A DNA stretch of 64,000 nucleotides from Coprinellus micaceus (GCA_951394405.1 OX596340.1:186001-250000); one strand, 5' to 3'. Positions 35,554-50,322 are shown, numbered from the stretch's first letter. Notes: a model not told the origin generated them from the letters alone. A program made the numbers and translations.

Positions 35554-36480
35554 ATTCGTTGGTATGATTCTGGAGTATATTGTATATAGGACAAACCGTC
35601 GGAGGAACAAGTTGAACTGGTCAGAATGGTCGATGCTAAACACGCCGCCTGGAATAATGCGTTCGGTGAGGAAAATGGCGTTCATCATCTTGGTTGATGG
35701 TCCGCTGACGAGGGATATAGTGCATATCGAATGCGATGGGCTCGCCCTCGTTCCTAGTCCTTTGTATCCCTGCTCTCTAACGACCTTGCAGAAGGAATCG
35801 AAAGTTCCAGAGCCGTTCCGGCTGCGGGGCAACGTACACCCTCCGTTGCGTACCCACCCCACTTGGCATCGGATTGTGAGGTACGGCGGAACCCGACCAC
35901 ATTGAACTGTGGTCGACCTCCACCGTAACTTGCACTTCCTTTGAACCAGGTGGGATGGCATAACAAATATATTTGGCGTTGCAACGTATGATCCTGGGCC
36001 GTTCGGCCCCCCGGATGTCGGAGAGAGGTCGAGTCAGTTTGACCGGTCGGGCAGTACCCACACCCCTAGGACCTAGGTGACGTCCCCTAGAGTTTGGAGA
36101 AGGTAGAAAGGAGCTCGGGTTAGCGCAGGGAATCCGTGTATGGTTCCGGTTGAAGGAGAGGCGCACCATTACAGCTAGGCACCGATCGACCCCGTTCCAT
36201 CCCCATCTCCTTCGCTGGTGGAGGTCCAGTCATAACCAAACGCAGGCTACTGCGTTCGGCGACGACTACGTGTTCAAAGTGGCTAGGAGAATGGAGATGC
36301 GGGCTCGTGGTACGGAGACGACTTGGAAGCTGAGAAGGCGGATAACAGTCGCGAGGCTGAGAAAGGTCTGTGTACAGCGGTCTATAAAGGAGGCAGCGAA
36401 TGAGCACATGGTCGAAGTCCGCAATGAAAAGAAGAGGACGTACCTCGACCACCCCACCTTCTAAACTAAACTAACCGGCT
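35554..36480. other. Gene-free stretch
   Basis: No coding gene recognised. Contains CCTAGGACCTAGGT at about 36064, repeated once at about 39033. Confidence 0.4.
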
Positions 36481-36516
36481 CTCCGCACTCGACACATCTC
36501 CGCCTCCTCTATTGAC

Positions 36517-36572
36517 GGAGATACAGCCACAGCAAAAGACAAAATCTTGCCTCGAGCGACGGTTGTATCTCC
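36517..36572 (-). ncRNA. Type A hairpin 1
   Basis: Inner stem GGAGATACAGCC / GGTTGTATCTCC. Confidence 0.55.
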
Positions 36573-36980
36573 GAGCCTTCGGGGATGGAGAAGATGAAGC
36601 CCGAATATGTCGGAGGTGGTACTGGAGGCGTGACGATTCCTAAGGGAATAGTGGAGGGCGGAGGAGAAGAAGGAGGAATAAAGAATACGCACGTACCCAC
36701 TGATATTCCAGGACAAAGCGACCCCGCGAAAATCTAGTCCCGCCCTGGTAATCCCATTTGCTGACCGTTCTGTGCAGCGACCTTTCTGCACGTTGAAGTC
36801 AGCCGGATTCGACGTCGTGTCCACTGGGAAGTGGAAAGGGGATTGACGTATGCACTGCGATCCCTAGCCCTCGAGTGGGGCCTTCGCTGCGAATGAAACC
36901 TCTCCTACGACGCCCCTCCGAACCCAAATGGGTCCGCAACCGTGCCCAACCCGCCAATTCCCATACTCCGCCAACGGCAT

Positions 36981-37032
36981 GAAGATAAAACGCCCCCGAA
37001 CGCAATTTTGTGCTCGACGTCGGTTTATCTTC
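36981..37032 (-). ncRNA. Type B hairpin
   Basis: Inner stem GAAGATAAA / TTTATCTTC; minus-strand loop side reads GTCGAGCACAAAATTG. Confidence 0.55.
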
Positions 37033-37238
37033 ATCCACCTGGGTCGAGGATGGGATTCGGGCGAACTCATCGTTGGCTCCGGCGACGGTGCGGAGGGCAA
37101 TTCTAATGAAGGAGATGAATGAATGGAGAAAAGCCATAAGACGAGAGAGAGGTGACGACGTACGTTGGCGTCCCTCAAATCCAAACAGCGCCCCTACTAA
37201 CCCTCCACACTCCACACTCGATCCATCTCCACATGGCA

Positions 37239-37291
37239 GAGAGACAGCCACAACCCGAAGCAAGCTATTGCCTCGGTGATGGCTGTATCTC
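37239..37291 (-). ncRNA. Type A hairpin 2
   Basis: Stem GAGAGACAGCCA / TGGCTGTATCTC, with outer ATCCATCTCCA / TGGAGATGGG. Confidence 0.55.
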
Positions 37292-37555
37292 CCCAACCGT
37301 CCGAGATGGAGATGGGTTCGGGGTGCTGCATGGGGGGTGAATTAGAATTTATGGAACAGTACAGGAACGATTGAAGTTGTGCTTGAGAAGACGGAAAGGA
37401 CTTCCGAAGGGCAGCCCTAGGGTGCAATGGATGAGCGCACGACCGAAGACGACACGAATTGACGAGTTACATTCACCACCCCACCACACTGCTCAAGTCA
37501 AACTAGCCAGCCCTCGACGCCCAACATTCAACCCATCTCCACCTTCCCTGCCGAC

Positions 37556-37611
37556 GGAGATACAACGATAACCCAAAGCAAGGTCTTGCATTCGGCGACC
37601 GTTGTATCTCC
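37556..37611 (-). ncRNA. Type A hairpin 3
   Basis: Perfect 12-bp stem GGAGATACAACG / CGTTGTATCTCC, outer CCCATCTC / GAGATGGG. Confidence 0.6.
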
Positions 37612-37879
37612 AGGATCGCTTCGAGCTGGTAGAGATGGGGGTTTGTGATGAGGAGATACCTTGGGGATTGAAAGCACGAGTTGTAGGTATCAATGGGAAC
37701 TGAGGAAGCAAGTCGTTCGAAGGGAATCTGGAGAATCGAAGGGCCTGGATAGCCAATCGTGATCGGGTAGTAGGGTTGGCAAAGGGCCGTCGACAGGACG
37801 TCTGGGCGGTTCTACCTTCACAATCCCTCTGTCCCTCTAGTAACACCGGCAAAGCCTCGATCGAACCCTCCTTGACGTA

Positions 37880-38720
37880 CACCTCAACTTGAGTCGCTGG
37901 CAGACATAGTCAGCTGCCTGGAATACAACGACAAGTTGCACGGACAGCAGACCCACATATGCCTAGTCGATCCGTGCGGTTGAGGTGGACTGGGGAGACG
38001 TTCGTCGTGCAGGTCTTGTGCCCAGCGCGGACTAGGACAGATTAGGACTGGGGGTGAGAGCGGGAGAGATAGTCCCACAATTAGCGATTGTATGATGACG
38101 GTATTATGGCCGTCCTGGGAGTTGCAACATCTCAGTACGTATCTGAACACACGAGTAGACTGGAATCCAAACTCACCACACTCCTCCCTCCTCCCCTCAG
38201 AGCAGCCACCCGCCCGCTTTAAACCGTTGGGCAAACCGCCACACCTAATAACCTCCCCAGCCCCCACAAAGTTCACACCCATGGCATATTAGTGCGCCTC
38301 CCTGTTATTTAATTAGGGCATAAGGAGCGGGGAGCACGCTCTGGCGAAGAAATATTCGAGTGCATGTCTTCCGCCGACTTCCTTAAGCCCGTGAGATCAA
38401 GGTGGGGGAGGCGCAGCCAGCAGCGGGTAGTGAGTGAACAGTGGGTTGGGTAGAGCTCCGAGCTTGGTATGATCGATCTCCCCATGCATGGCACCGAAAG
38501 TTAACGCGAACCAGAGCGCAGGAGGCGAGTCGCGAGAATCGGCCCCAGGGTAGCCGCGTCCATACCACAGCGAGTTCGTAGCAGACCAATAGTAGATGGC
38601 CCAGACGGTAGATGGAAGACAACTTGAAGGTGTGAAGCACCCAGTTGAGTTCAGTTGAAACGGAGCCCGAATGGGTGGCAGCAATGGCCACGAGGCAGAA
38701 GGCGCACTTGATGCGCCCCG
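37880..38720 (-). repeat. Segment inverted relative to 48.37-49.30 kb
   Basis: The reverse complement matches 48.37-49.30 kb: shared strings include GCATCAAGT.CGCCTTCTGCC, CCCATTCGGGCTCCGTTTCAA, AAGGAAGTCGGCGGA, ACTCGAATATTTCTT and CCGCACGGATCGACT. No open frame is conserved. It is the outer part of the mirrored arrangement around rho1. Confidence 0.75.
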
Positions 38721-40194
38721 TCTCCTCGGCGCATCAAAAGGTCCAGTCTAGACCGGCTCCCTAATTCATCCCCCACATCCCCGTTTCCAGCGCCTCTTGT
38801 GCGTTACGGGGGTCAGAAACAAATCCTAGCGTCGCTTCCAGTCCGCAGGTAGCAACCGTCGCTCATTCCTACCAACCTCAAGGCCTCTTCTCGCCGTAAC
38901 CCACCTTCTAGTCCTCCCACCCACTTGAATCCAGTCATCCTGAGTCACCAGAAGCGCCGACACGCCAGGTGCTTTGCTGCGCGCCTCGCCTCGCCCCCAT
39001 CTCTCCCACCTCGGTACTTAGATAACCCACCACAAGACCTAGGACCTAGGTAAACCCCACCGGCGCCAACGATAACATTAAACACCCCCTAAACGTGGCC
39101 CCTCCCGATCGCCGACACGTTGAGGGACAAGACCGGCGAGGAAGGGTATCGTGCTTCACAGCAGTAGCGCCCAGGGGTCTATACTCTCCACACACAACAC
39201 CTAGACCTCCTTCCCTCCCTAATCCATCCACAAATCGATTTCATATCAAACAAAGACCCCGTCGATCGCTCATACCCCATGTCACCCTTCTCAATCGAGG
39301 CTCCATGCTCTATTTTGAAATTTGAATTCTGAAAGCGGGAGGGAGCCCTGAGCCAGCCCTGAGCGCCCAATACCGCACGCAACTCTGCAGGGGTATGGGC
39401 GCCTGCAAAGTTCCCTTGTGCCTGTCACTTGGGTGTCAGATAACACAGGGGAACGGATATAGCGCGATAACATCCCGGTTCCGTGGGCCACTGTCGTAGA
39501 CAGGAGGCGCCGCAGGGGGCCTTGCTTGGATTCAGAGGAGGGGCGGTACCAAGACGGTACCGTCACTCGATTCGAAAGGGCGAGAAGCCATAATCCCGTA
39601 CAACTATCCACGGGGGGCAGCTGGTCGGTCCAGGAAGGACTCAACGCGAGCTCAGACTCAAGACTCCTGAACGAGAGGGGGGTTCGCACACCAAGAAAGA
39701 GCAAGCCGAAAAAAGAGAGAAATGAAATTCACCAAAACCGCAGTCAAGGCAAAAAAAACCGATCATAAGAAATGTGGGTAAGCGTATGCGTATACGTAGG
39801 GCCGCGTGCGTAACAACTTGAGATCGATATGTAGTAGGAGGGGGGGCAGAAGACAGAAGACAGAAGAACATGAAACTAGGGCGCGTCATTCGTCAATACT
39901 AAAAGAAAGAAAGAAAGAGACAAAACTTGAAAAGGACATGGAGGGTGGGTGGAGGAGCCGAAAATACGTGAGGTGGGTATGTATGTTTCAATGAGGGGTA
40001 AGAGGTAAGTAGGGGTAGGGTACGAGGACGGGAGGTAGTGGGGGTGTTGTGTATCGTACCAGGAGCAAGAAGAGCGCGCGCTTTCCCGCCGGCGGTCGAC
40101 CGACCTGGAGGGAACGGACGATCACTCGGACGGTGGGGCGTTCAAGAAACGAGGAGGTGGTTCGAGAACACTAGAACACTAGTCACCCCGCTCC
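38721..40194. other. Gene-free stretch 3' of rho1
   Basis: No convincing gene. 39.3-39.75 kb is open in several frames on both strands but shows no domain I recognise. Likely includes the rho1 3' UTR near its right end. Confidence 0.4.
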
Positions 40195-42969
<2,775 letters not shown>

Positions 42970-44294
42970 CGTTCTTTCTATCTGCGTTATATGCTCTTTC
43001 GTGGTCTTGGATATCCTCTCTCGTTCAAGAGGTTACGGTTGTGTGTAGCGACGACGACGACGACAACGACGGTGAAGGGTGAACGTGGACGACGACGAGA
43101 GATGGGAGCGAGAGAGAGAGAAAAGGAAGGATGAAGAAGGGAAGATAAAAGCCTCGTGTTAAAGAGGAGTCGAGGCTTGGTGCAACGATGCTACGTATGC
43201 TTGCCTGTGTTGGTTGAGATCTGAACAGACCCGTCCTCGTATCATTCCGCACCTTTAAATCGGAGTTCCAATTCTCTCCCTCGAGTGCTGTGCACGTCTG
43301 GGACCTTCCCCTTTGATTAGACCCGTTGCCGTTTTGGGTGTGTTCCGCTGGGGGGCATTGCCTGAATGGGATGAGGGGGGAGGGATGTCTGTGCGTGGGA
43401 TGGAGGATGACGCAGGGCGCACTGCCAAGACACCGCCCCCCCGACGGAACGTCATATCTAATATTGATCTGCACTGCAGGTTGCCTGGAACGTACCGCCA
43501 TGGTCGTTACCCTCTCTCTCATTATTCTTGGTATTCTCGTTTGATTCTCGTTCGACTTCCTCGTTCCTTGGACCTGTGCACTTCCGCGCGGAAGAACGTC
43601 ATTCCCACTCATGTTGTCATCGAACGGTGCGGGGAAGAATGACCACGATACGGGGGGATCGCAGTGCGGGTGAGTGCATCTTCGTCTTTCGTTCGTACGC
43701 GCCTGGGTATACTAACTAACACGCAATGTCAAGTCAAGGTACATAGATATGTAGATCCCCGAAGCTCGGATCCCTCCAAGAAACTCTCCGTCCCCGCCCC
43801 CACTCTCCATCGGCGCCCTGTCTCTCTGATTGACGTTAACCTTCCGCTTCCGCCGTTCCTCGTACCCCTGACGTTCCCCGCGTCATGGCACAGCAAAACG
43901 TCTATCTATCCATCTATCAATATGTCGAGGGTCCGGAGACGGAGGAAGACAAACGGGTCGTGGATGGATGGCCGGAGAACGGGGAACGGAGTGGAATGCT
44001 GTATGCTGTTAAGGTGAGTCTTAATGACCGTCCCCATCGATCGACGAGCAGGACCTTATGGCGTCGAGTATGCAGACCAGATGCGATACGAGATCATGGG
44101 CGCCTATTTCCCTCTCGTCTCCTTTCTCCCACTCCCTTCCTCCTCATTCCTCTCTTCTCTTCCTCCCCGTTCCTCTCTTCTTCCTCATCTCATCTCTCGC
44201 CTCTCCCCCACCTAACCCAAGCACCTCAACCTCACACCCCAAGTCCTTGCTTCGCTCACCCCCCACCGACACTCCCATCCGGCGTTCACCCAGC
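42970..44294. other. rho1 upstream region
   Basis: No protein gene recognised. Includes the rho1 5' UTR and promoter side, and GAC/GAG-rich simple sequence at 43.05-43.15 kb. Confidence 0.45.
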
Positions 44295-44347
44295 CAAAGA
44301 TAACGCGACCCCGCCTGCCCGTCGCAGTCGGGGCTGCGCTATCTTTG
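44295..44347 (+). ncRNA. Hairpin, related form (type C) 1
   Basis: CAAAGATAACGC / GCGCTATCTTTG with a GC-rich centre (CGACCCCG..CGGGGC). Confidence 0.5.
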
Positions 44348-44417
44348 TCTGAAAGGAAGGCTTCGGATGGGAGGGTGGGCTGTATTTGGATGGGTTGTAC
44401 TTGGGTGAATGGGGGGA

Positions 44418-44492
44418 CGGAGGGAGGGAGGGAGGGAGGGTGAATGGGAGGTGGGAGGGAGGGTGAATGGGAGGTGGGAGGGAGGGTGAATG
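44418..44492 (+). repeat. G-rich minisatellite, 23-bp period
   Basis: A run of GGGA units followed by TGAATGGGAGGTGGGAGGGAGGG twice in tandem (repeat starts at 44441, 44464 and 44487). The plus strand has many GGG tracts close together and could form G-quadruplexes. Confidence 0.75.
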
Positions 44493-44697
44493 CGACTCCG
44501 ATAGACATTAGGGCGGTTCTTGAGCTAAGCAAACGACTTCTTTCGTCTACACGGTGCCCAGTCTGACGCCCAAACCAAACACAGGCCCACCTCCACCCAC
44601 CCGATTTTGCGGACTCCTCTCGCCTCCACCCCCTCCATCCTCAATAACACTCATTTTTCCTCCGCTCACAAACCCACCTCCCAACCCATTCATGCAT

Positions 44698-44753
44698 GGA
44701 GACACAGCCCCCGCCAAACGCAAACGCTTGCCTCTGGTTGCGATTGTGTCTCC
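44698..44753 (+). ncRNA. Type A hairpin 4
   Basis: GGAGACACAG / TTGTGTCTCC, including G-U pairing, with GGAGATGGG downstream as the outer arm. Confidence 0.55.
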
Positions 44754-44992
44754 GTTGCCAGATGGAGTGGAGATGGGTCTGAGCTCAGAGGCTTCAAGGG
44801 CCCTGGACCGACCCGATCGATGTTCGGAGGTGTACTTGGGAGCGAGGGTACGCCTAGACCTCATCCTCCCGTCGTACGGGGCGTCGACCCTGCGCTCATC
44901 CTCCTGTTCTCCATCAGATCCCCGCCGTCCACGCTATTGTCGAATCCAACGGTAACCCACTCTCCTAGCTCCCATCCTCAACGCTGCAGGAG

Positions 44993-45048
44993 AAAGATAG
45001 CCCATCATCGAGCACAAAGCTGTGTTTGAGGATAGCTTATCCTTATCT
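44993..45048 (+). ncRNA. Type B hairpin 2 (weak)
   Basis: AAGATAG..CGAGCACAAAG..CTTATC; stem less regular than in other units. Confidence 0.4.
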
Positions 45049-45330
45049 AGTTGGGTTGCAGATGGGAGCAGGCGAGTTGGGTTGGTTTACACCCCCATCC
45101 GAGCGCTCTTTCACCATGCCTGATCGGTAAGGCGAGATTTCATTCTCCTTCCCTCCCCATTCTCTTCCATAGCTGATCCCCCTCTAGACCTCCCACCCTC
45201 CTTCAACCAACTCCCACCCTCCTTCAAACAACTCCCTTCCTACTTCAAACCACAACCTTCACTCACGAACTCAAGAACTCAAGAGCGCCCACGGCTCCAG
45301 GGAACGTCATCTTGCCCATCTTCTACATTA

Positions 45331-45393
45331 CGGAGAGACAGCCGTCGCCCAAGGCAAACTTAAAGGTTGTTTTGGGTTGTGGGTGTCTCTCCG
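45331..45393 (+). ncRNA. Type A hairpin 5
   Basis: A perfect 10-bp CGGAGAGACA stem that continues inward for about 15 more positions, mostly Watson-Crick or G-U on the plus strand. Outer arms CCCATCTTC and TTGAGATGGG. Confidence 0.6.
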
Positions 45394-45623
45394 TCATTTG
45401 AAGAGGTTGAGATGGGCCCGGGGGACGTGGAGGTTTAAATTCATTGGGGGGTGGTGGTAAAGGTACGCACGAACCCTTTCTTATATCAGCGTTCAGTCAT
45501 CGGGACGTCGATTCCGCGTTCATGCACATCCCTCTTTTTAGAAGCAACCCGTTGAATCCAATCCAACACTAGATGCACTCACCGACCGACTCGCTTCAGC
45601 CCCCATCCTCGACCTCGCGGGAT

Positions 45624-45676
45624 GAAGATAGCCCAACGTCGAGCACGAAATCGCGTCCGAGGGTGGTTCTATCTTC
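45624..45676 (+). ncRNA. Type B hairpin 3
   Basis: GAAGATAG / CTATCTTC with ACGTCGAGCACGAAAT on the loop side. Confidence 0.55.
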
Positions 45677-45914
45677 GGATCCTGGAGTTAAAATGATAGT
45701 CAGTGTGTTGGGTAGGATTGTGGAGGTGCTCGGTTCGCCTTAACTGATCAGGAAGCTGAGGTGAAGTCCCTTTCTGCTACACCTACCTCGAATCTGAGCC
45801 ACTCCATAGATCGCTTGGCATACATAATCCCAATCGTTCACTCAAGTCTCTTCCCCCCTTCGATCGTCGTACCGGCTGCGTACCGGGGCTTCATCTTTGC
45901 CCACTCAACCGATT

Positions 45915-45972
45915 CGGAGAGACAGCCGTCGCTGAATGCAAACGCTTGCCTTCGGTTATGTCTGTCTCTCCG
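45915..45972 (+). ncRNA. Type A hairpin 6
   Basis: Perfect 11-bp stem CGGAGAGACAG / CTGTCTCTCCG; the inner part pairs with several G-U pairs on the plus strand. Confidence 0.6.
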
Positions 45973-46252
45973 TCGTCAGAAGAGGTGGAGATGGGCGTCG
46001 GTACTGAAGGCGAGTTTTGTTTGCAGGATCGGAAGGTGGTTCATCTTCGCCATGCTTCGCAGTGTGGGATGGCCACGGGTCGGCAGTACAGCCACCCTCG
46101 AAGTCGGGTTCTCGTTTTTCGGAGAATTGAAGAGGTCAGGACACCCCCTCTTGTTTCCACCGCTGCTATTTTCTGACTCCAACCTGCAGGGTGTTGTCTC
46201 TGCTGACCGGGCGTGCCCCCTAGTCAAGCTCCCCTCTTCTGTGACCCAATTG

Positions 46253-46310
46253 CGGAGATACAGGCACCGCCGAATGCAAAGAGTTGCTTTGGGCGGTGCA
46301 TGTCTCTCTG
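46253..46310 (+). ncRNA. Type A hairpin 7
   Basis: Outer CGGAGATACA with TGTCTCTCTG and a perfect inner 8-bp GCACCGCC / GGCGGTGC not present in the sister units. Confidence 0.6.
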
Positions 46311-46645
46311 TCCCGGGATGTCGATGAGGTGGGTTTGAGACTCGAGGGACGTGGAGGAGCGGGTGTTAGGATTGGACGTGGGAGAAAGGTACGCATGGAT
46401 TTCACCATCTCGACGTACGTATATTGACGTTGCACTCATCCATCTCCTCAGGAATACCCCCATTCCCAGGTATCATTTACACACGAACGTGTCGTTCGGG
46501 AAGGTGTGTATGCTTTCTCGCTTTCTCTCAGCTTTATCCTAGCTTACGTGTTTCGAGCCGAGTCTCACCAACCTACTCTCCCAGCCCCCACTCCCAACGA
46601 TTGGAAACCCACCCGCTCTAGCTCCCATCCTCGACGTCACCGGGT

Positions 46646-46697
46646 GAAGATAGGTATCATCGAGCACAGAGCTGTGATAGAGGGTGGTTCTATCTTC
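46646..46697 (+). ncRNA. Type B hairpin 4
   Basis: GAAGATAG / TTCTATCTTC with ATCGAGCACAGAGCTGTG in the centre. Confidence 0.55.
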
Positions 46698-46943
46698 GCC
46701 AGGTCCATGGAGAATGGGAGCTGGCGGCTTGGGTAGGGTTGGGGACCCGTTTGGGTGCTCGTTTCGCCTGATTTGATCGGAAAGGTGAGGATGTTACCTC
46801 TCCTCAAAGTGCTTTTTCTTCACTTCCTACCCTATCTGAACCACGCGTATAGGTCCTCCGCCCTCAACGATTCTCTCAAGATTCTTCACCGCTTCGTCGA
46901 ACTGAGTGCGTACAGGGCTTCATCTCATCGATTTGCTGTATAG

Positions 46944-47001
46944 CGGATATACAGCTGTCGTTGGAGGCGAAACATCGTCTTCGGTTATGTCTGTCTCTCC
47001 G
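46944..47001 (+). ncRNA. Type A hairpin 8
   Basis: CGGATATACAG / CTGTCTCTCCG with two mismatches; downstream arm GAGGTTGAGATGGG. Confidence 0.5.
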
Positions 47002-47211
47002 TCGTTGAAAGAGGTTGAGATGGGCCCGAGGGACGCGGTGGATCCCAATGGGCTTTCAAGGGGCTTGGTGGTCAAAGTACGCCCAGTTTCGCTCTCAGCT
47101 CACAGAACGTCGGATCTGCACTGACTCTTAGTCTTCCACCAGACAGCCTGGTACGTGTCGTTGCCTCGTCCCCCAGATCCACCTAACCGGGTCCACCACC
47201 GACCCCGCGGG

Positions 47212-47267
47212 GCGAAGACAATCCAACGTCGAGCACAGAGTTGCGTTCGAGGGCGTGTTGACTTCGC
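47212..47267 (+). ncRNA. Type B hairpin 5
   Basis: GCGAAGACAA / TTGACTTCGC with ACGTCGAGCACAGAGT on the loop side. Confidence 0.5.
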
Positions 47268-47402
47268 ATTCGCCTTCAAGTTCGTCTTGGGTCAGGTGGT
47301 GCAATTTATTACCCCATGGAGAGTACATGGCCGCACCGGCGGACTGAACTGACCTTCCTCGCCCAACCCACCCTACGTCGCCCCCATCCCAGTTCCCAAA
47401 GC

Positions 47403-47460
47403 AGCGAAGATAAGGTAACCTCGGCTACACGCTGCAGCCGGGGTGGCTTTTATCTTTGCT
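47403..47460 (+). ncRNA. Hairpin, related form (type C) 2
   Basis: AGCGAAGATAAGG / CTTTTATCTTTGCT with an inner CCTCGGCT / AGCCGGGG pairing. Confidence 0.5.
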
Positions 47461-47953
47461 ACCATCGGAGGAGGATGGGCGTGCTGGGTGGTGGGGGTAC
47501 TTCCCAGATTATATGATATTGGTTGCGGGTTTCTCTTGCAAAGGCCGGGATCCACGTACGTCTTTTCCCCTGCCGTTGTTTATTATTGCTTATCTGATTC
47601 TCGATACGCGCAGGGTCCGTTTCGACAGGCTGGGTCTCCGCCTACCAATGGCTCTGCGCGTGGATGGGTGTTTCTGAATCTCAAACGGCGGAACAGCAAA
47701 GGTACGCATGCCGTTGTCTCGTTTTGGTCAGGAAGTGCGCTCACCCGCCCCCTCAGAAGCACGCTTCACACTTCCATCGAAGTCAAAGGCTCGCTCGCTC
47801 AAGCACCCATCCTCGGCACCATAGTCGGTTTGGGGTGGTGGGATGTAATAGGATGGTGAAAGTAACCATGTCGTCGCCGGCGTCCCGCTTAGTAAGTTAC
47901 GCCCTCTGCTCTTAGCTGTTGTTCTCCCACTTCCACCTCGGCCGAGGACCGAG

Positions 47954-48009
47954 CGAGATAAGGCAGATTCCGACCGCAGTTTCATGCCGTCGGGCTCTGC
48001 TTTATCTCG
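47954..48009 (+). ncRNA. Hairpin, related form (type C) 3
   Basis: CGAGATAAGGCAG / CTCTGCTTTATCTCG with an inner CCGAC / GTCGG. Confidence 0.55.
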
Positions 48010-48369
48010 AGCTCGATGGTCGCCCAGGTGGAACACCAAGATACAGTGAAGGTCTTGTCACTCTAAACGTTCCTAGGATTTCTGACCATACAAGCGTCTC
48101 CCATTTGACATTACGTATTCGTCAAGGGGGCACATCTATCCTGTCGGGTGGGTGTAATACCTTTCATAAACTCCTTTTCACGTTCGTTGAGCTGTACTTA
48201 ACAAGGATCACGCTCTGCCGCAGGCAGCGGAGCAGAAGCTTACCTCGTTTCGCTACGATCTGGCCAGCTGAGACGCTAGAAGGGTTTGTTTGTGTGCAGA
48301 TTTTTTGTCGAGGGAGAGATGGACCTCGTAACGCAGGGAGGGTCCAGAACGGTCTTTGATCCGTTGGGA

Positions 48370-49300
48370 GAGGCGCATCAAGTCCGCCTTCTGCCTCGTG
48401 ATGATCACCCATTCGGGCTCCGTTTCAATTGAACCCAGCTGGGAGCTTCACCGCTCAAGTTGACTTCCACCTTCCTCCATCTACTACCCGGTGCCGTCTG
48501 CTGTTGCTCCGCTTCGATTCGGGATATTGTCGTTTGTCTTGGGTGGATTCGAGTCGTCGACTCGCCTCCTGCTCTCCGGCTCGCTCTAGCTGTCGGTGTC
48601 AAGTTCAATGCTGACTCGTACATGGGGAGATCGATGATACCCAACCCACCGTTCACTCCCTGCTGGCTGCGCCTCCTTCACCCTGATCTGATGGGCTCAA
48701 GGAAGTCGGCGGAGACACGCACTCGAATATTTCTTTGGCAGTGCGTCCTTCCCGCCCCTTAATCCAAAGGAGACTTCAGGTGAGAGGCGCAGTACTATGA
48801 GTGTGAGTGATTTTTTGGGGGGTGGGGAGGCTAGGTGTGGTGGTGCGTGACGAAGAGTGGGTGGGCGGGCGGGTGGATGCTTTGAGGGGAGCATGGGGGA
48901 GTGCGGTGAGTTTGGATCTTCGATTTCATCGTGTGAGCAGGGAAGCGTACTGAGATATTGCAAGTCCCAGGACGACCTTAACACTGGCGAGTTGCGGGGC
49001 TAGTATATCTCCACCTCGTCTGTCCTAGTCTGCGCTCGGCACACGACCAGAACGACACAACCAGAACGACACGACCCTCTCCCCAGTCCACCTCCACCGC
49101 ACGGATCGACTGGGCACACGTAGTGGATATGCCGCCCGTACGACCTGTCGTTGTATGGCAGGCGGCATAACTGTATCTGCCAGCGACTCAAGCTGAGGTG
49201 CACATGAAGGGCGGCCCGGGTCTCTGTCGGTCGGTGCTCGGTACTCAACGGAGACAGGGGAATCGTGGAAGTGGGGCTGGCCAGACGTCCTCTCAACAGC
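48370..49300 (+). repeat. Plus-strand partner of 37.88-38.72 kb
   Basis: Inverted counterpart described at 37880. Contains a further hairpin at 49128-49169 (TATGCCGCC / GGCGGCATA). Confidence 0.75.
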
Positions 49301-49383
49301 CCTTTGATACTACTTGCACCTGACCACGATTGATGGGTACTCTAGTCTGTTGTGCTATATACGTCAGGCGCCTGCGCGCCTAC

Positions 49384-49500
49384 CAATGCCCACCCTTGCG
49401 AGACGTATCCTGCTGGAGAGATGTTGGGGGCACAGGCACGGCTTTCCCTGGGGCCCTCCGCGTGCACCTCCTCCCGGATGTCTTCGGGAATGGGCATTGT
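49384..49500 (+). ncRNA. Long-loop inverted repeat
   Basis: CAATGCCCA at the left and TGGGCATTG at the right, about 100 nt apart, with partial inner pairing (ACGTATCC / GGATGTCT). Confidence 0.4.
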
Positions 49501-49851
49501 GCCTGGCCCAAGAGGCGTGATGATGTGTGGGAGGGATGAGCTGCCCTACGGTTAAGGTAAGTCTTATAGTGCCTTTTGTCTATCCACATCGCGAGGTTCT
49601 GCTCCCCGTCGACTAGAACGGATCATTCAACGACCTACGCGCCGGACTCCCATCCGCGTCGTAAGTATGAGGCGAGCCCTTTTTTGCAGAAGGTACGCAC
49701 AGATTCTCTTCTTGGCGTACGAAACGTCGATCTGCGGATGGGGGCACAACGCAACTGTGACATTCGGCCATACAACGCCCTCGCGATCGGCTGTACCACC
49801 GCGCCTCACAACCCTTGTACATCTGGCCCACCTCGACCTTATCTAACCTAC

Positions 49852-49909
49852 CGGAGATACGGCTGACGCCCAGGGCGAGGCGTCGTCTTTGGTTTTGGCT
49901 GTGTCTCCG
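49852..49909 (+). ncRNA. Type A hairpin 9
   Basis: CGGAGATACGGC / GGCTGTGTCTCCG with G-U pairing; outer GAAGAGGTGGAGGTGGG downstream. Confidence 0.55.
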
Positions 49910-50322
49910 TCAGGCGAAGAGGTGGAGGTGGGTGGGAGGGCGAAGACTAATTCCTAGAGCGATTTGGGGGGTGCCGCGGTGGTCGAAGTACGTCATGTCA
50001 TATCGTTTCAGTCTTCGGCTGTGCGCTCATTCAACGCCCCTGTAGATTAACTATCGTCACAGGACAGTGCAACTACCTCCCTTAGTTCCAAGTCATCTAC
50101 GTACCTCAAACCAACATCTCCAGGTTATCGACATCTGGAGAACAAATGGAGATGGGTTGGGTACCGAGCGTGGGGGGCTGAGTCAGCTCGACTTGAGCAA
50201 AGGTACGTGCATCCCCGTCTCACCTTGTGCTCCTGCCGCGTGCTTACGTCGCCTTCAGACGCGGATGAAGTGCCCGTAGTTTGGCCCATGTAACGCGACA
50301 CCCATCCTCGGCTCGAGTCGAC

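Larger units (their letters stand above)
36481..37640 (-). repeat. Hairpin array, left block (minus orientation)
   Basis: Four imperfect palindromes of two types (A at 36517, 37239 and 37556; B at 36981) within 1.1 kb. GTACGT donor-like sites on the minus strand lie between them (about 36704 and 37161). Type-A units carry outer arms ATCTCCACC/GGAGATGGG-like around the inner stem. Orientation is opposite to the block at 44.3-50.5 kb: the asymmetric loop string of type B reads CGAGCACAAA on the minus strand here and on the plus strand there. No protein coding signal. Confidence 0.7.

Noticed and set aside
36150..36464. 104-codon plus-strand frame
   Set aside because: Arg-rich, no recognisable domain, no splice partners, next to the hairpin block; no support as a gene.
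39291..39768. Open frames on both strands at 39.3-39.77 kb
   Set aside because: I could not tie them to a family. An rDNA-like origin was considered, but the sequence does not match rRNA motifs I know.
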